Assembly: GCA_025024175.1 (NCBI GenBank)
Contig: QCXZ01000053.1
Coordinates: 11,160,001-11,224,000 of the forward strand
Source: Rhyzopertha dominica
Lineage: Eukaryota > Arthropoda > Insecta > Coleoptera > Bostrichidae
Reading direction: 5' to 3'
Length of the DNA stretch: 64,000 nucleotides
The notes beneath the pieces were generated by a model. That model made no database searches, was not told the origin of the DNA, and was given only the letters and a program-made list of their open reading frames with translations. This document shows, in pieces, positions 47,987 to 59,879 of the stretch; the stretch's first letter is position 1, and every line of letters starts with the position of its first letter. A program made the position numbers and the translations under genes.

Positions 47987-48785
47987 CCGGGTCGCTACAA
48001 AGTATGGAACCAGTAGGATATTTCAGGTTCTGTTCGACTGCTTTTTTTGAAATTGTGCATGGGCCTATGGGCAATTAAAGTGCATTTTCTGGAATTTTTT
48101 CAACTCGTGTCAGCTCTCGTTTCCGAAATATGGGCGCAAGTTGCATATTTTTGAATGGGGTCAAAAGGCACATCATTGAAAAGGATATTTTTTCCTGATT
48201 TCAAAAATGTATGATGGATTGGTAGACGCGGAGCGATAGAATGCCCAGCACGTTCCCCTGATCTGACGCCGCTTGATTTTTTTTCTGTGGGGGTTTTGAA
48301 AAATCGTATTTATGCTGATCGGCCACATAATGCAGAAGATTTAAAAGGAGGATTCGGGGCAGAAATTCAGAACTTACCTCCAAATATGCTACAAAGAACA
48401 AAAAACTCAAAGTTGCATTACTGCTAGGAAGTAAATGGGGAACATTTTGATCATCTTCTATAATGTAAAATTGAAAAAAGACTGCATTTTTCACGGAATC
48501 ATTTTTTCTTTTCTTTTGGTGTACCCTATTCGCAGTAAATTGATCAAACTAGACGAAAATTATCGGCAGTCAGGGAAAAATGGTAGTACCTGGCTTTTTT
48601 GCCCATTTTAGCGATAAAGAAAATTGTTTTCAATCTTTTCGTTCTGTGTCAGGCTCAATTATTGTATTTACACTTTTTTCAACTCAGAAGCAAGAAATTG
48701 TACAAGTGTGATACATTTTTGAAATCAGGAAAAATACAATTTTCAATGATGTGCCTTTGACCCTGTATGTAGATCCTAAAGGGTT
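47987..48785 (+). mobile_element. Deletion derivative of the DD41D element found at 59880
   Basis: The left arm (GTATGGAACCAGTAGGATAT, then TTGTGCATGGGCCTATGGG and GCGCAAGTTGCAT) matches the right arm of the 59880-61645 element inverted. The middle retains only the end of the transposase: RRG-like GGTAGACGCGGAGCG, then PLIFFLWGF and IVFMLIGHIMQK in broken frames (the region after the third Asp). The right arm stops inside the repeat near 48785, so that terminus is lost. Confidence 0.8.
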
Positions 48786-48879
48786 AATAAAACTTAGTTC
48801 AGTTAAACGGGTGTTGTCATTCACGATCATTTAACGACTGAACTAGGAAGAATATGGACAACATCAATCATCAATTATA

Positions 48880-49500
48880 TAAAGTTGTTCTTCATTCATT
48901 TTGTTTGCAAGAACCAATCGGTATTATACAATGTGGTATCATTGACAAACAAATCATTTATAATAAAACGAGTTGGACCAAGAACAGATCCTTGTGGCAA
49001 ATCAATATTATTTTTTTTTAGTCTAGAAGACCTAGTCTGATAAATAGTTACAGTGTTCTCTATCCTCTAAATAAGATCATATTGAATTAATTTTATTATT
49101 ACAAAAGTACTGTTTTAATTTGCTCAACAATATATTCGGTGTCACACAATCAAACGTTTTGACAAATCTAAGCAACTAAAAGTAAAATATGTGAGTCCAA
49201 ATCCTGCAAGAATCTTCCGACTAAGCGTGCTTTACGTCAGTATGGTCAAACGGTTACTTCTGATGAAACTAAACTGATATTGCTTTTATAAACTCAAACT
49301 TTCAAAATGTTAATCTATTTGGTTTTTTAAATATTTTACTTAATATTGGAGTTAATGAAATAGGACAATAGTTATTCATATCCTCTTGTATGGGATCGGC
49401 AGAACACTTCAGCGATTGCCACATCATTTGAAGACGGGAACTAATTGCAAATATCTGTTCAATATGCCAGGAACCGATTACCAAAAGAAGACATCGACCA
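48880..49500 (-). pseudogene. Jockey/CR1-like LINE reverse-transcriptase fragment
   Basis: On the minus strand, DMNNYCPISLTPILSKIFKK (near 49340) is RT block 1-2, followed by FVKTFDCVTPNILLSKLKQY (near 49160) and IDLPQGSVLGPTRFIINDL (near 48980). Several stops and frameshifts separate them. The catalytic YADD region is not recognisable. This is a decayed LINE in opposite orientation to pyd. Confidence 0.85.
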
Positions 49501-50030
49501 CTTGATTTGGTGTATGCCTCGCCGATAGTGCTGCAAATTCATGTGTCACAATTCTGCTTTTGCTACTGTCTGTGTCTTATTAAAGCTATTATTATTTATT
49601 ATCACATGTGCGGTATAGAATTCATGCTCTTTGAAAATTTGAAATTAAGTCGAAATGGTCGTCAAAGATATGTGATAAAAAAGTGAAGCAAAGCACAATC
49701 AAACAATCAGTATGCCAGCTATTTAAATAATTTACTGTTTATATTTACGATTCCTAGTATAGTGTTCCAAGAATCGCTGTTTCGGTTCAGTTTTCATTTC
49801 GCTTACAAAGACAACTAGAAAACGCGGTCGCTTGTTGCTAAATCGGTTCAACACCACTAACCTAGAGTCAAATAACGAATCTGAAGATGATATGGATCTT
49901 GTTTCATAATTATAATTCTATTGTTATTACATATATGAGACTAAGTATTCGTAATTATTGTCCTATATGCGCGTATTACCAAGAATCCGCTAACTTAACG
50001 CGTAGTACCCGCGATAAATCTGTTCCACAG
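49501..50030. other. Unassigned DNA
   Basis: No motif or repeat was recognised between the LINE remnant and THAP copy C. Confidence 0.3.
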
Positions 50031-51337
50031 AATTGGGTATTATCACTTTTTTTGAAAATTACCTAAAATGAATCTTGAAGTGCATATATATCGTACGCCA
50101 TGTTAAAAACAACAAAAAAATATTTGTAGGTAGAGAATTTCAGGTCTGAAATTCGAATCTTAGGAGTCACGGCCAAAACGCTTCTATCTAAGGTTATTCA
50201 ACTCGTGACGTCAAGTGTCATGTAAACATTACCTAGGAGCGTGCTGTTTAATGGTGTAGTATTATTCTTGTCTTGGAACAGCTTTTGTGTGGTGTTTATT
50301 GAAAGGACGGTGCAAGAGGTAGCACCAAAAAGTAATTTATGTAGTATTACAGGCATCTATTATGTATTGAAAACAAAACAACTATTGTTCTGTACATGGT
50401 TATAAAAGCATTTCAGTCAGTACAGCTAACAAAAATTTTTTAACCGTTCCTCGAGGTTATCAACGTATGAAAAAATTGTTTAAGGCCCCTAGACGCGATA
50501 TGCCGAAATCGTAAAGTTTGTTTTTCTGCTGTGAAGATCACCTTAATTCTTACTGTAAGTTTTATTATTCTTTTTAAGGTTATAAGGGTTTACCATTCAG
50601 TTTCCATTTTGTTATAGCTTGAAGAGGATATGAAAAATTATATGCGTTTTATGTTGATAGAGGGAAATATTATAATAAAGAACGACGTTGTTCCCCATAT
50701 ATTCGACTGTTAGCCAGACAGGAAACGAGCCGTAAGAGCCCCGAAAATAAATGGCAATTTATATTTATTCTGAGGTCTAAAATAAATGTCAAGTTTTTGG
50801 TAGATTTTTGATTCTTATACTTTTATGTTTACAAATAGTATGTTTCCAACAACCCACTGTGATCAAATTATCAATGCTACGTTAATTTGATAAAAAGTTC
50901 ACTTCTGCTGTTGCTTTCTTGCTTTTACGTTCCTGATCTCCGCCAGGTTGAACCGCTCGTCGCTGTACACAAATTCCATAACAATGAACATGCCTTCACA
51001 AGTCATAACTCATAAGTATTTCACTTTTTCCTGGCGTATTTTAATTCGCTTGTCACAAAATGAACGCAAACAACAAACTGATAAATTGATGGCTGAGGCT
51101 GACGCGTGACGCGCTGACCCCAGATGTAAACAAGCGGCCATTTACAAGACACCTGACGTCACGGCCAATATGTTCGCGTTTTGGCGGTCCCTTTAAATAT
51201 TCACATTTTTAACATTAAAAATACACCTCACGATCCATTTTTTCGAATCTATAAGCTGTCACAGCTGTTTTGTGGATTAGATGCTACCTATTAATATGCA
51301 ATTTAATAAATTATAAATATATGGCAAATACCCAATT
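50031..51337 (+). mobile_element. THAP-bearing TIR element, copy C
   Basis: Ends AATTGGGTATTATCAC and CAAATACCCAATT. Nearly identical to copy B along its whole length, with the same coding remnants around 50370-50730; a stop replaces the Gln codon after PKS (CGTAAAG against CGCAAAG). It lies 183 bases upstream of the pyd PDZ exon. Confidence 0.85.
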
Positions 51338-51520
51338 GGATGCACTTGCCAATAAACATAGTATATCAAAACACTTTAATGAACGTTCCCGTTTTTCATC
51401 ATAAAGATATGTTTGTTTCGATGATATGTATATGTACAGTACATGTATGTACCTGCGAAACCCCGATGTTGTTTACTGGAAACATACTCCCATTTTTCAG
51501 TTGTGCTTATTTCATTTCAG

Positions 51521-51684
51521 GAGCGAGGATGGGAATACAAGCAAATAACAGTAACCAGAGTTCCCGGGTTTGGTTTCGGCATTGCAGTTTCGGGAGGCAG
51601 GGACAATCCTCATTTTGCTTCGGGGGATCCGAGTATTGCAGTCAGCGATGTTTTAGCTGCTGGTCCGGCTGAAAGAATCCTACA
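51521..51684 (+). CDS. pyd: polychaetoid (ZO-1) exon, first half of PDZ1
   Basis: The exon encodes [20 protein letters not shown] and continues [18 protein letters not shown] to [24 protein letters not shown] is the carboxylate-binding loop (GFGF in place of GLGF) of the first PDZ domain of ZO-1-family MAGUK scaffolds. These sit at the cytoplasmic face of septate, tight and adherens junctions and bind claudin- or cadherin-linked partners. Splice sites: TTATTTCATTTCAG before and GTAAGT after. It enters at a codon boundary and leaves after the second base of a codon, which the exon at 61997 completes as Gln. An alternative acceptor AG lies 20 bases upstream. No stop or frame break was seen. Upstream coding exons must lie elsewhere. 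Confidence 0.95.
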
Positions 51685-53744
51685 GTAAGTTNACTGCTAT
51701 TAAAATACGTTGTTATTTGAAGTTATTCATATTGAATAAACACGCGGGTTTTACGTTTGTTAAAAGTAAATATCTATTTGTTATATGTATATATGTTTTA
51801 ATAATATGTATTGTCGAAACAAGAAAACAGTTTAAATTTTGTAATAAGTAAGGTACTGCCACAGTTGAGCAAAATACTTAACAAAGGTACTCTTACTGGA
51901 AGTACCAAGTACTTACTTGAAAATTGATGGTTCACCAAGTTTTACCCTCACTTAATATTAATTCAAAATACTCCCAAAACTTACGAGATTAATTCCAGTA
52001 AGACGTTAAAAGATGTTCTTGAAATCACTGCATAAAGCACTTTTAAAGTACTCGGAAAAACAAGTACAGATATTACGGCGCTCTTTACATTCAAAATAGT
52101 TTAGCTTCAAACCTAAATGAATCCGGTAGGTGCTGCCATCAGTATATCTTATCGAAACTCGGTCTGCGCGTTTTTGCCAAAAACGGTTTTGCCCACAAAA
52201 ATACTATCACTATCACTTTGAACCTGCAAGATTCACCTAGTAAATTTCGCTAAACAGCTGCCTTTAAAATTGGTTTTGATTTATGGAGTGTGTGAAACGC
52301 AATTAGATATTTGTATTGGATCTGAAAGGCGCTGTTATTATCATAATTGATTGCCTAATTGGGGATTTGAAAAGCGAATCGCTAGTCCTTGCAGAAGAGG
52401 GTCGAAGAGCAGACGTAAGTTCTTTTTACTCAATAGTACAGTGATTTTACCATGCGTTTTCATTATTGCAGCCTTTCTTACTTTCTTGTTTCTTACTTCT
52501 TCATCCTCCGGTTGTTACTTCGCTAAATCCACGTGCATAAGGGCTATTTGGTAGGAAAAATACTCCGGGAAGCTAACTGACAGCTAGGGTAGCGGTTGAA
52601 GGCCCATTTGGACCAGTAGGACTCCCAGAGGACCAGCTTACCTTACGGTCAGACACTTTTATTTTTTTACGTTATCTATAACTTGGACATTCTTGCCGTT
52701 CCGAAAGCACGTAGAAGCGGTTTTCCGTGGATCGTCGTTCGTCGTTTCCCTGAAATAAAGAAGAGTTAACGTTTCAACATTTACAATTTACAATTTGATA
52801 TTAGAATTTACAATTTGATCTCTACATTATCCAATTTATTTTCTCAAAAATTTAATCAATACTTACCTGTATAGCGTCGGTTATAGTAGTTTTTGTTTCC
52901 TTTCTGTTAGATTATTCTAAAAATAACTTACCTTGATAAAGATAGGAATTTCGTAGACTGTTCACATTAGAATAGCTTGTTATTTTTGTAAAATAGCGGT
53001 TTGCGAGTCGCAGCGGCGTTTTGCCTATAGCTACGGGGATAAAGTGAATTTATTGTGTATTCGGGAAGGTATTGGCCAATACTCCACCCCCAGGTGTCGA
53101 TAATTAAGTAATACGTTCACTACTCACGAAATACAGTGATACGGTTTAACCGTTCTTCCCTCGCTACACGACGCTCGCTTGCTAGGCCGTTGCAGGGTCC
53201 TAGGATAGTTATCACACTAATATGAATTATGAATCTTTAACTTTGTTTCATTAACTTTATATTTTTCATGCATGTTATTTTTTTTTCTAAGTGAACACGG
53301 GCATAAAAATTATTTCGCAATTTTATTTGGCTCTTTGTTTCNCTGTTGGCTTTTTTTTCAAATTGCGTGGCGCCCATTATTTCTTTTTTTCATCTGTAAA
53401 CCCAGCCCGTCTCCACTGAGTAAGCTGAGGCCAGCGAAACCCTCTTGAATATCGCCGTGGTTTATTAGATTTATTGTGAAGGTAAGATCTGTGGCTATAA
53501 TATTTGTTGTTTAGTGGCCAATAAAGCCTTTGTGGTATCGTCACGTAATACAGATTACAGAATTCAATCACTCCCGTGAAGAATTCTAAGTAACCACTAT
53601 TAAGTACCAATTTTTACATGAATTTTAGGTACTGTACTTGATACTAATATGTACTTTATTTCAAGTAGTGGCCTGCTATCATAACTTATTCCATCCACTT
53701 ATTGGTCCTATCTGTATGGGGCTGTCGCAAACGCAAAACCTATT

Positions 53745-54240
53745 TTGAGTATTATAAAAACACCGTCTACTGTCTCTTATATTTTTGTTGCGAAATTTCG
53801 AAGTTTTCTGGCTGGTAAGACTAGATGTGATATGGATATTTTTATCGGCGGTATCAATTTAGACATGCCTTGCTACATTTGGCTTCATTTCTTGCATCAA
53901 TTCATATACAAGAGTGTTAGGAAATGCCAGATATTTTATAGTCATATTTTTATCAGCAACAAGTGGCAAACAGTTTTCAATACGGTTCTTTTGCAGTCAA
54001 TGCTTCTATTACTGATCATTACCCAATATTTCTAAGAATTTGTACTGAGGTAGGACAGACTGTTTTAGATTATAATGCTCGTATTGTTAAACAAATTGAC
54101 AATATAATATTTCATAATCTTCTAAGTATGCAGGAATGGACAAATGTTCTTGCTGTGTCAGATCCTGTACGGGCATGAGGAGTTTCAAACAATTATTCGG
54201 GATATTCATGAGCAGTGCGAGACTATTAAGTACGAGCATA
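53745..54240 (+). pseudogene. LINE endonuclease fragment
   Basis: DIFIGGINLDM resembles the endonuclease block around I-x-G-D-F-N. After a frame change HIFISNKWQTVF is followed by FAVNASITDHYPIFLRI, the S/T-D-H-Y-P block that ends the APE endonuclease, then KQIDNIIFHNLLSMQEWTNV, the usual continuation. Frames shift at least once. Jockey/CR1-like. It lies in the pyd intron on the same strand. Confidence 0.7.
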
Positions 54241-57200
54241 GATAAATAAAGAAAGATACCCAATGTAAATGCACCGCATTGCCACAGAACCGTAGTGAAT
54301 GATCTTCACTCAAGAGGGCGAAAGAATGTCCAAAGCGCGCGATATTGTATCCCAAATGTTTTGTACTGTATGTCCCTCCCGCCCAGACAGCATGCGAACG
54401 GAATGTGGGCGGTAGTCACAATCCCACCACTGCGCTTCTACAGCAGCTGACTGCAACACCCGTAATGCTTAACAAAATAATATTTTATGTAGCGAAGGGT
54501 CAATGGTAGAGTGCCCGATCGGACATATTTTGACTTATGTGGGAGACTCGGGATTACAAGCTAAAACTTACACAGATGTAAGCTAATATATTGATAATTA
54601 TAAATCCAGAATTATTAAAATTAGACCGAGCCGAAAGTCAATATCGTTAAAAAAGTAACTAACGGTGCATTGTTAAAAAACGAAATGTATACTTTCTATG
54701 GGTATTTAATTTGAAACATTTTCTGTGCCGAATATTTTTAAATAAATTTTTACTTGCAAAATACATTGCCTCTTACGGCTGAAAAATACTAAAAGGTCAG
54801 TTTTTCGGTTTCAGCGCCGTCTACAATTAATTCAAAATTCCCTAATTTTCAGTTTACCTAGAACGCGAAAACTAAGGCCTAACTCAAAAAAATATATTCT
54901 TATTAAAAGTTAGCCGTGTCCTTTTAGGTGCCATTCGTGGCAAATTAAATTTTTTGATTTACTGATAAAGGTAGTATAAAATTAAATGTAAAAGATTACA
55001 TTTTTCTGGGAGACGCGACTGCTGCCGTGTTCGCGTGGCCGCATCGTCCATCTCTACTATTTCCGTAGCTCCGTCCTTCGTCCACTAGTGCAGCTCAGGG
55101 AGGGACGCGATAGATCAAAATGCAATAATTAGGAAATCTGTCTAATTAATCCTATTTAAGTTTTCATATTGACAAACACGTTCGAAAGTATATTAAAAAT
55201 CCTCACTAGCCTATGAAAGAAAAATTAAACTAATAACTACGCATGTAGTTCATTAAACGTTTTATTATACAATTCTGCACGCAAATCATGATAAAATAAA
55301 TTAATCTTTTTACAAAATTGCACAATTTACTTATCGAAATTTGTTCTTGAGCTGTGGTATTCCTGAGTCTTAAGACATCTTTATATGAAACGGAATGTCC
55401 TCAAGAATGTAATGTTTCAACCAATATTTTAGATCTAGATTCTTGATGTACGAAAATTCCCAGTGTTACGAGTTTAGGCCATCTTGACAAATGCTCGTTA
55501 TAGCTACAGGATCTTCAGCAGTCCCCTCATTAAATGCAAGCAAACCAATTATCGAGTACAATACATCCGGTATGTGTTTCTTGGAGCCTTTTATATCTAA
55601 GTTCCTGTCACTTAAAATACAGATGGTATTTTATCCATTTTACACCTTATATTGGCACATATTTTATTAATAACGGCGATTTCTACTTCCGCTACAGTAT
55701 GGTGTTGCAAATCTGGTAATCTGTCTGATTATACTGATATTTTACTATTAATATAAAATAGCTACCATTATCGCAAATACTGCTAACTCTTTTACTTTTA
55801 TAAAGCACATCAATATTGTGTTAAAAATCTTTCTTTATTATCGAGCAGTAATATACTATCTTTTCACTATCTTTTTTTAAATAGTCAAGGACAAAAGTAT
55901 ACACTAATGTCGACCCGCGTCAATATTTTAATCAGAGATTTTGTTGGTACCTTTAAAAACATTTGTTAAGGTGCTATACCTACTGCTTCTAGTAATTAGC
56001 CCGAATGATACGACTCTATATAGTAGCTTGCCTAACAGTAGACCTTGCCAGGTATAACAAGCTTTCCAGAAATAATTTTCCATTGCAGTTTGTTGCTAAA
56101 AGCTTCGACTGCCTTAAAATAATTCCTCATCGAAAAAGGAAAACAACTGTCTTAGTCGTGAAGAAAGCGCGCTGTGCAGAGGGTTGTGGGGGGGTGAATT
56201 TCCAAAATAAGNAAAAATTTTTGTTTGTTTTTTTTTAATATCTTTGGTACCTCACCTTTATTATATTAAGATACTACGCTGCTGCTTAAATGGCAAATAT
56301 AATTTTTTTAAATTTCTAAAAACGCCGTCACTATGTTTTCTTATAGAGCGCCTTAACGAATTTCATTCGCTTTAAACACTACCTAATTCGTCGTTTAGCT
56401 TCTTCCAGCACAAAAACACGTTGGTTTATTGGTGTGTGCAAATTCGCAATATAATACATAGTTTGTGGCATAATATTTTTGTGTAGCAATGTCGAATTTC
56501 ACAGCGGCGTCCGTGGACATGCGAGTATGGTTCAAAATAGCCCAAAAGGTACGCGATACTCGACTTGATATTTCTGTAATTATTCGTTCCCTCTTGCAAT
56601 TATTGTCGTTTTGCTAATGTATATTTATGTAGACCTAGGTAACTAAATCTTTTAAGCTGTAAGCTCTGTTTTTATATATATTGAAAATTAATGCATGTTT
56701 GTTGCATGAATTACAGATCTATTTATAACAATACACAATAAAAGTGATAGTAGTTCGGATAGTGAGCTAGAGTCAAAAATTAAATTCATTTCAATTTAAA
56801 AATGTGCAGCGGCATAAACAGTTTTTATTTTAATCAGCGCTTGGAATTTCAGGATTTTGGTACAAAATAAACTTTGCTTATTATGACAAACGCGCTGATT
56901 ATAATGACGCCTCTAAAATGAACTATGTCCGACTTTATGCGTTCGCTGTAGCAGAAGGTCGTATATCGCGCAGCTGTACAGTTATTCTGGACCTTACTCG
57001 CATTCCTACTCTTGCCGGTTGCCGCTGTGAAATTCGGCATTGCCAGACAAAAAAAAATCTTATTCGCCAAATGATGCGATTCTTTTCAAATTTTTATACA
57101 CCAAAGTAGCTGACATCTTAAACTTTTATTTCACTTATTTTTTCGATAAACCAACGCGTTTTCGAGCTAGGAGAAAGTAAACGTTTTAGGAGTAAGGTAG

Positions 57201-57744
57201 TGTTCAAAACGGCGCTGTACCTATATACGATAACATTATTAGTTGCATGGTTACTGAAAGGTGTGCTGTTTTTGGCCGCACTATATAAACATATTATTAT
57301 GAACGAAAAACTTGAAATGGTGCTTAATTATTACCAAAAGTTGCAAAATTTCAAAAAGTGCTAGATTCAGCCTTTTGTGCTGAAACTGGCAACACGGGGC
57401 AGTCGGCACCCACCTGGGCCGTGGTAATACCACACCACGCCCCAATCTAGCGCAGCACATTTTTAACTACCCATCTCTTTCTGACTCACATCAAGTAGAT
57501 CTGTTGTACGTATGTCAGTGTTAGCTTGTAGCGACAACCTGCGCTACTTAAGGAGAGGGTAATTTTCGTTTCTTATTCCTTTCCACTCACGGACAAATTA
57601 GAAGAGCAAGAACTAGTTAACGACGTGATGAATATTTTAAGTGAAGTTAAGAACCAACTACTGTGGCCCTCTACAATCAAGATCTAAAAGCTAACAAATT
57701 ATCGTGTACATTGGTTGGGTATCTTTCTTAATTTATCTATGGTA

Positions 57745-59039
57745 CGAGGCATGTTTTTTAAGTAAGTACCGTTTTGTGATTCCGCCGCCGCAGCGCTACG
57801 GTCGGCGGTCCGCGCATGCGCGCTGGTTACTTACATCTCTTGTCTACGTACTGACGCCATTACAGTTTGATTCTTCATTGTATACGTTGTTTACTGAGTG
57901 TTTAAGATGCCTCCGACAATCGTGAGTCCCGCCGATTGTGAAGTACGGGCTGTTATATGATTTCTTTGTGCTAAAGGCGTAAAACCGATCGATATTCATC
58001 GTGAGATCTGTGAAGTTTACGGACAAAACATTATGAGTGATGGAATGATAAGGAAATGGGTGAGAGCATTTAAAGATGGCCGCACAAATGTGCATGATGA
58101 AGAACGGAGTGGGCGTCCTTCGGTCGTTAATGAAGATTTGGTGCAGAAAGTGAACGAAAAGGTGAGAGAAAACAGACGCTTTACAATTTCATCATTGTGC
58201 GACTGCTTTCCTCAATATTCTCGTAGTGTTTTGTATCGCATTGTGACCGAGAACTTGAATTACCGGAAATTGTGTTCACGTTGGGTTCCGAAAATGTTGA
58301 TGGATTTGCACAAAACCCAACGTTTAGGCAGTTCATTGACTTTCCTTGAGCGGTACCACAATGAAGGTGAAGATTTTTTAGACCAAATTGTTACTGGTGA
58401 CGAAACATGGGTGGCCTACGTCCCACCAGAATCGAAACAACAATCCATGGAATGGCGACATTCATCATCACCCAAAAAAGTGAAGTTTGGGACAGAAAAG
58501 GAGTATTGCTAGTGGAGTTTCTGCCTCGTAAATCGTAATGAGACAATCAATGCAGCGTCTTATTGTAAGACATTGAACAATCTGCGTCGTGCAATCCAGA
58601 ACAAAAGACGTGGCAAGTTGAGTAAGGGTATCGTTTTGCTGCATGACAATGCCCGTCCACATGTGGCTAATCGGACCAAAGATCTCATCAAATCTTTTAA
58701 ATGGGAAACTCTAGATCATCCTCCATACAGCCCTGATCTGGCGCCCAGCGACTACCATTTGTTCCTGCACTTGAAGAAACACCTGGGTGGTCAGCGTCTT
58801 CAAGACGATAACGAAGTCGAAACATTTGTGATACAGTGGTTAACAAGTCAGGCGGCAGAATTTTATGAGGAGGGTATTCAAAAACTGGTGCCACGTTATG
58901 ACAAGTGCCTCAATATTCACGGAAATTATGTAGAAAAGTAGAGTAAGGTACAGGCTTTCATGTAAGATAAAATTATTGCGATATCTTTGCACGTCTTTTT
59001 TTAATTCCAAAACGGTACTTACTTAAAAAACATGCCTCG
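57745..59039 (+). mobile_element. mariner-family transposon, nearly full-length copy
   Basis: CGAGGCATGTTTTTTAAGTA at the left faces the inverse at the right, flanked by TA on both sides. At 1295 bases it has the usual mariner length. The short outer inverted repeat CGAGGCATG...CATGCCTCG is perfect. Inserted in the pyd intron, with its transposase on the pyd sense strand. Confidence 0.96.
57907..58941 (+). pseudogene. mariner transposase, inactivated
   Basis: It starts MPPTIVSPADCEVRAVI, then has a TGA codon where copy 1 has CGA (57958). The HTH region and SGRPSV linker follow. The catalytic triad is visible: VTGDETW, LLHDNARPH and PYSPDLAPSDYHLF, with 34 residues between the second and third Asp (D34D mariner). 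Frame breaks: one missing base near 58484 (KVKF), shared with the copy at 8573, and a 7-base duplication at 58527 (CGTAAAT). The last part runs to KCLNIHGNYVEK and TAG. It cannot make transposase, but its ends look intact. Confidence 0.94.
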
Positions 59040-59064
59040 TATATCAATACGAGGAGTCGTATTA

Positions 59065-59285
59065 GGCAGCCTTGGGTTACCCTGGAGATTGTGAATTCCA
59101 TTAAACGAACGAATAAAATCAAAAGAAGGCCTGCTAAGAGTGGTTAACGCATATAGAACATAGAAATTTACTAAATAATACTATAACAAATGCAAGAAAT
59201 AAGTACTAGAGCGAGTTAATTTGCACTAACAAAACTACTAATCTAAAAAAGCAAAGATAACAACATACATTTTGATAGTGATAAG
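59065..59285 (+). pseudogene. LINE fragment between endonuclease and RT
   Basis: QPWVTLEIVNSIKRTNKIK is the P-W-x-T-x-x-I-x-x-S-I block of jockey/CR1-type LINEs. After stops and a frameshift, NLLNNTITNARNKY matches the usual Y-R-N-x-L-x-x-x-I-R-x-A-K-x-x-Y block. The RT itself is missing downstream. Confidence 0.65.
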
Positions 59286-59299
59286 GAAAAGGCTAATTA

Positions 59300-59530
59300 T
59301 TGTAACGCTTTTTTTAGCTCTGTTGGGCGAAAACGTGGCATGCAAAAATTTTTTTTTTGAAGGGGTAACTACCCCGCTAAGAGGGTAAGCGCTATCCATT
59401 AAAAACTTACCTCAAAACTTGTCCCCCTGCAAACAAAAGTTTACCTGTTTTTGCAAAATTTTAAATTTTTCCTCTATTTATAGTTATTTAAGGTGTGAAG
59501 TTTTCAAAAAATCACCCTGTATTTCCACTC
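59300..59530. repeat. Dispersed repeat related to 6880-7620
   Basis: Contains TTAAGGTGTGAAGTTTTCAA and CGCTATCCATTAAAAAC, both with diverged partners near 7567 and 6925. Ends CACCCTGTATTTCC, resembling a CAGGG-type terminus. Non-coding. Confidence 0.4.
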
Positions 59531-59559
59531 TCTTGCGATATTTTACCATAAACACAACA

Positions 59560-59876
59560 AATTATATAATTTTGCCGCGCATGCTTATTCCACAAGAGCT
59601 GTCATGTATGTACCACAAGTTGATTGTTCCCTCATGCAATATTCTGTCATCACAAAGATTTATTGTTCACCTTGCACCCAAAATGTATAATGTACTCCCA
59701 TATGCACTTAAAAATATGACTAACAAAAGAATGTGCCATTTTAATCATTGAAAATTACCATCATTTCTTAGTACAATTATGACTTTATATTATTATTTTG
59801 ATTAAGTCAATTGTGTGGTTTCAGTTCCTGCCAGCACTTCGTTGGTGTCAATGTATGAGATTAATAATAATAAATA
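59560..59876 (+). pseudogene. LINE C-terminal end and tail
   Basis: HAYSTR-like start, then SSQRFIVHLAPKMYNVLPYA and LKNMTNK is the conserved end of jockey/CR1 ORF2 (x-P-K-L-W-N-x-L-P). The 3' end is an ATT/AATAA repeat (ATTAATAATAATAAATAATT), the expected LINE tail. With 59065-59285 it may be one LINE whose RT was deleted. Confidence 0.65.
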
Positions 59877-59879
59877 ATT

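Noticed and set aside
53377..53610. Minus-strand 77-codon frame with KSNKPRRYSRGFRWP
   Set aside because: Arginine- and tyrosine-rich but with no family match or neighbouring coding parts; could be chance in GC-richer DNA.
54478..54560. tRNA-like stretch with GGTCAATGGTAGAGTGCCC (A-box-like) and ACTCGGGATTACAAGC (B-box-like)
   Set aside because: The B-box is too degenerate (expected GGTTCGANTCC) and no cloverleaf could be drawn. It might be a decayed tRNA-derived SINE head, but no second copy is in the window.
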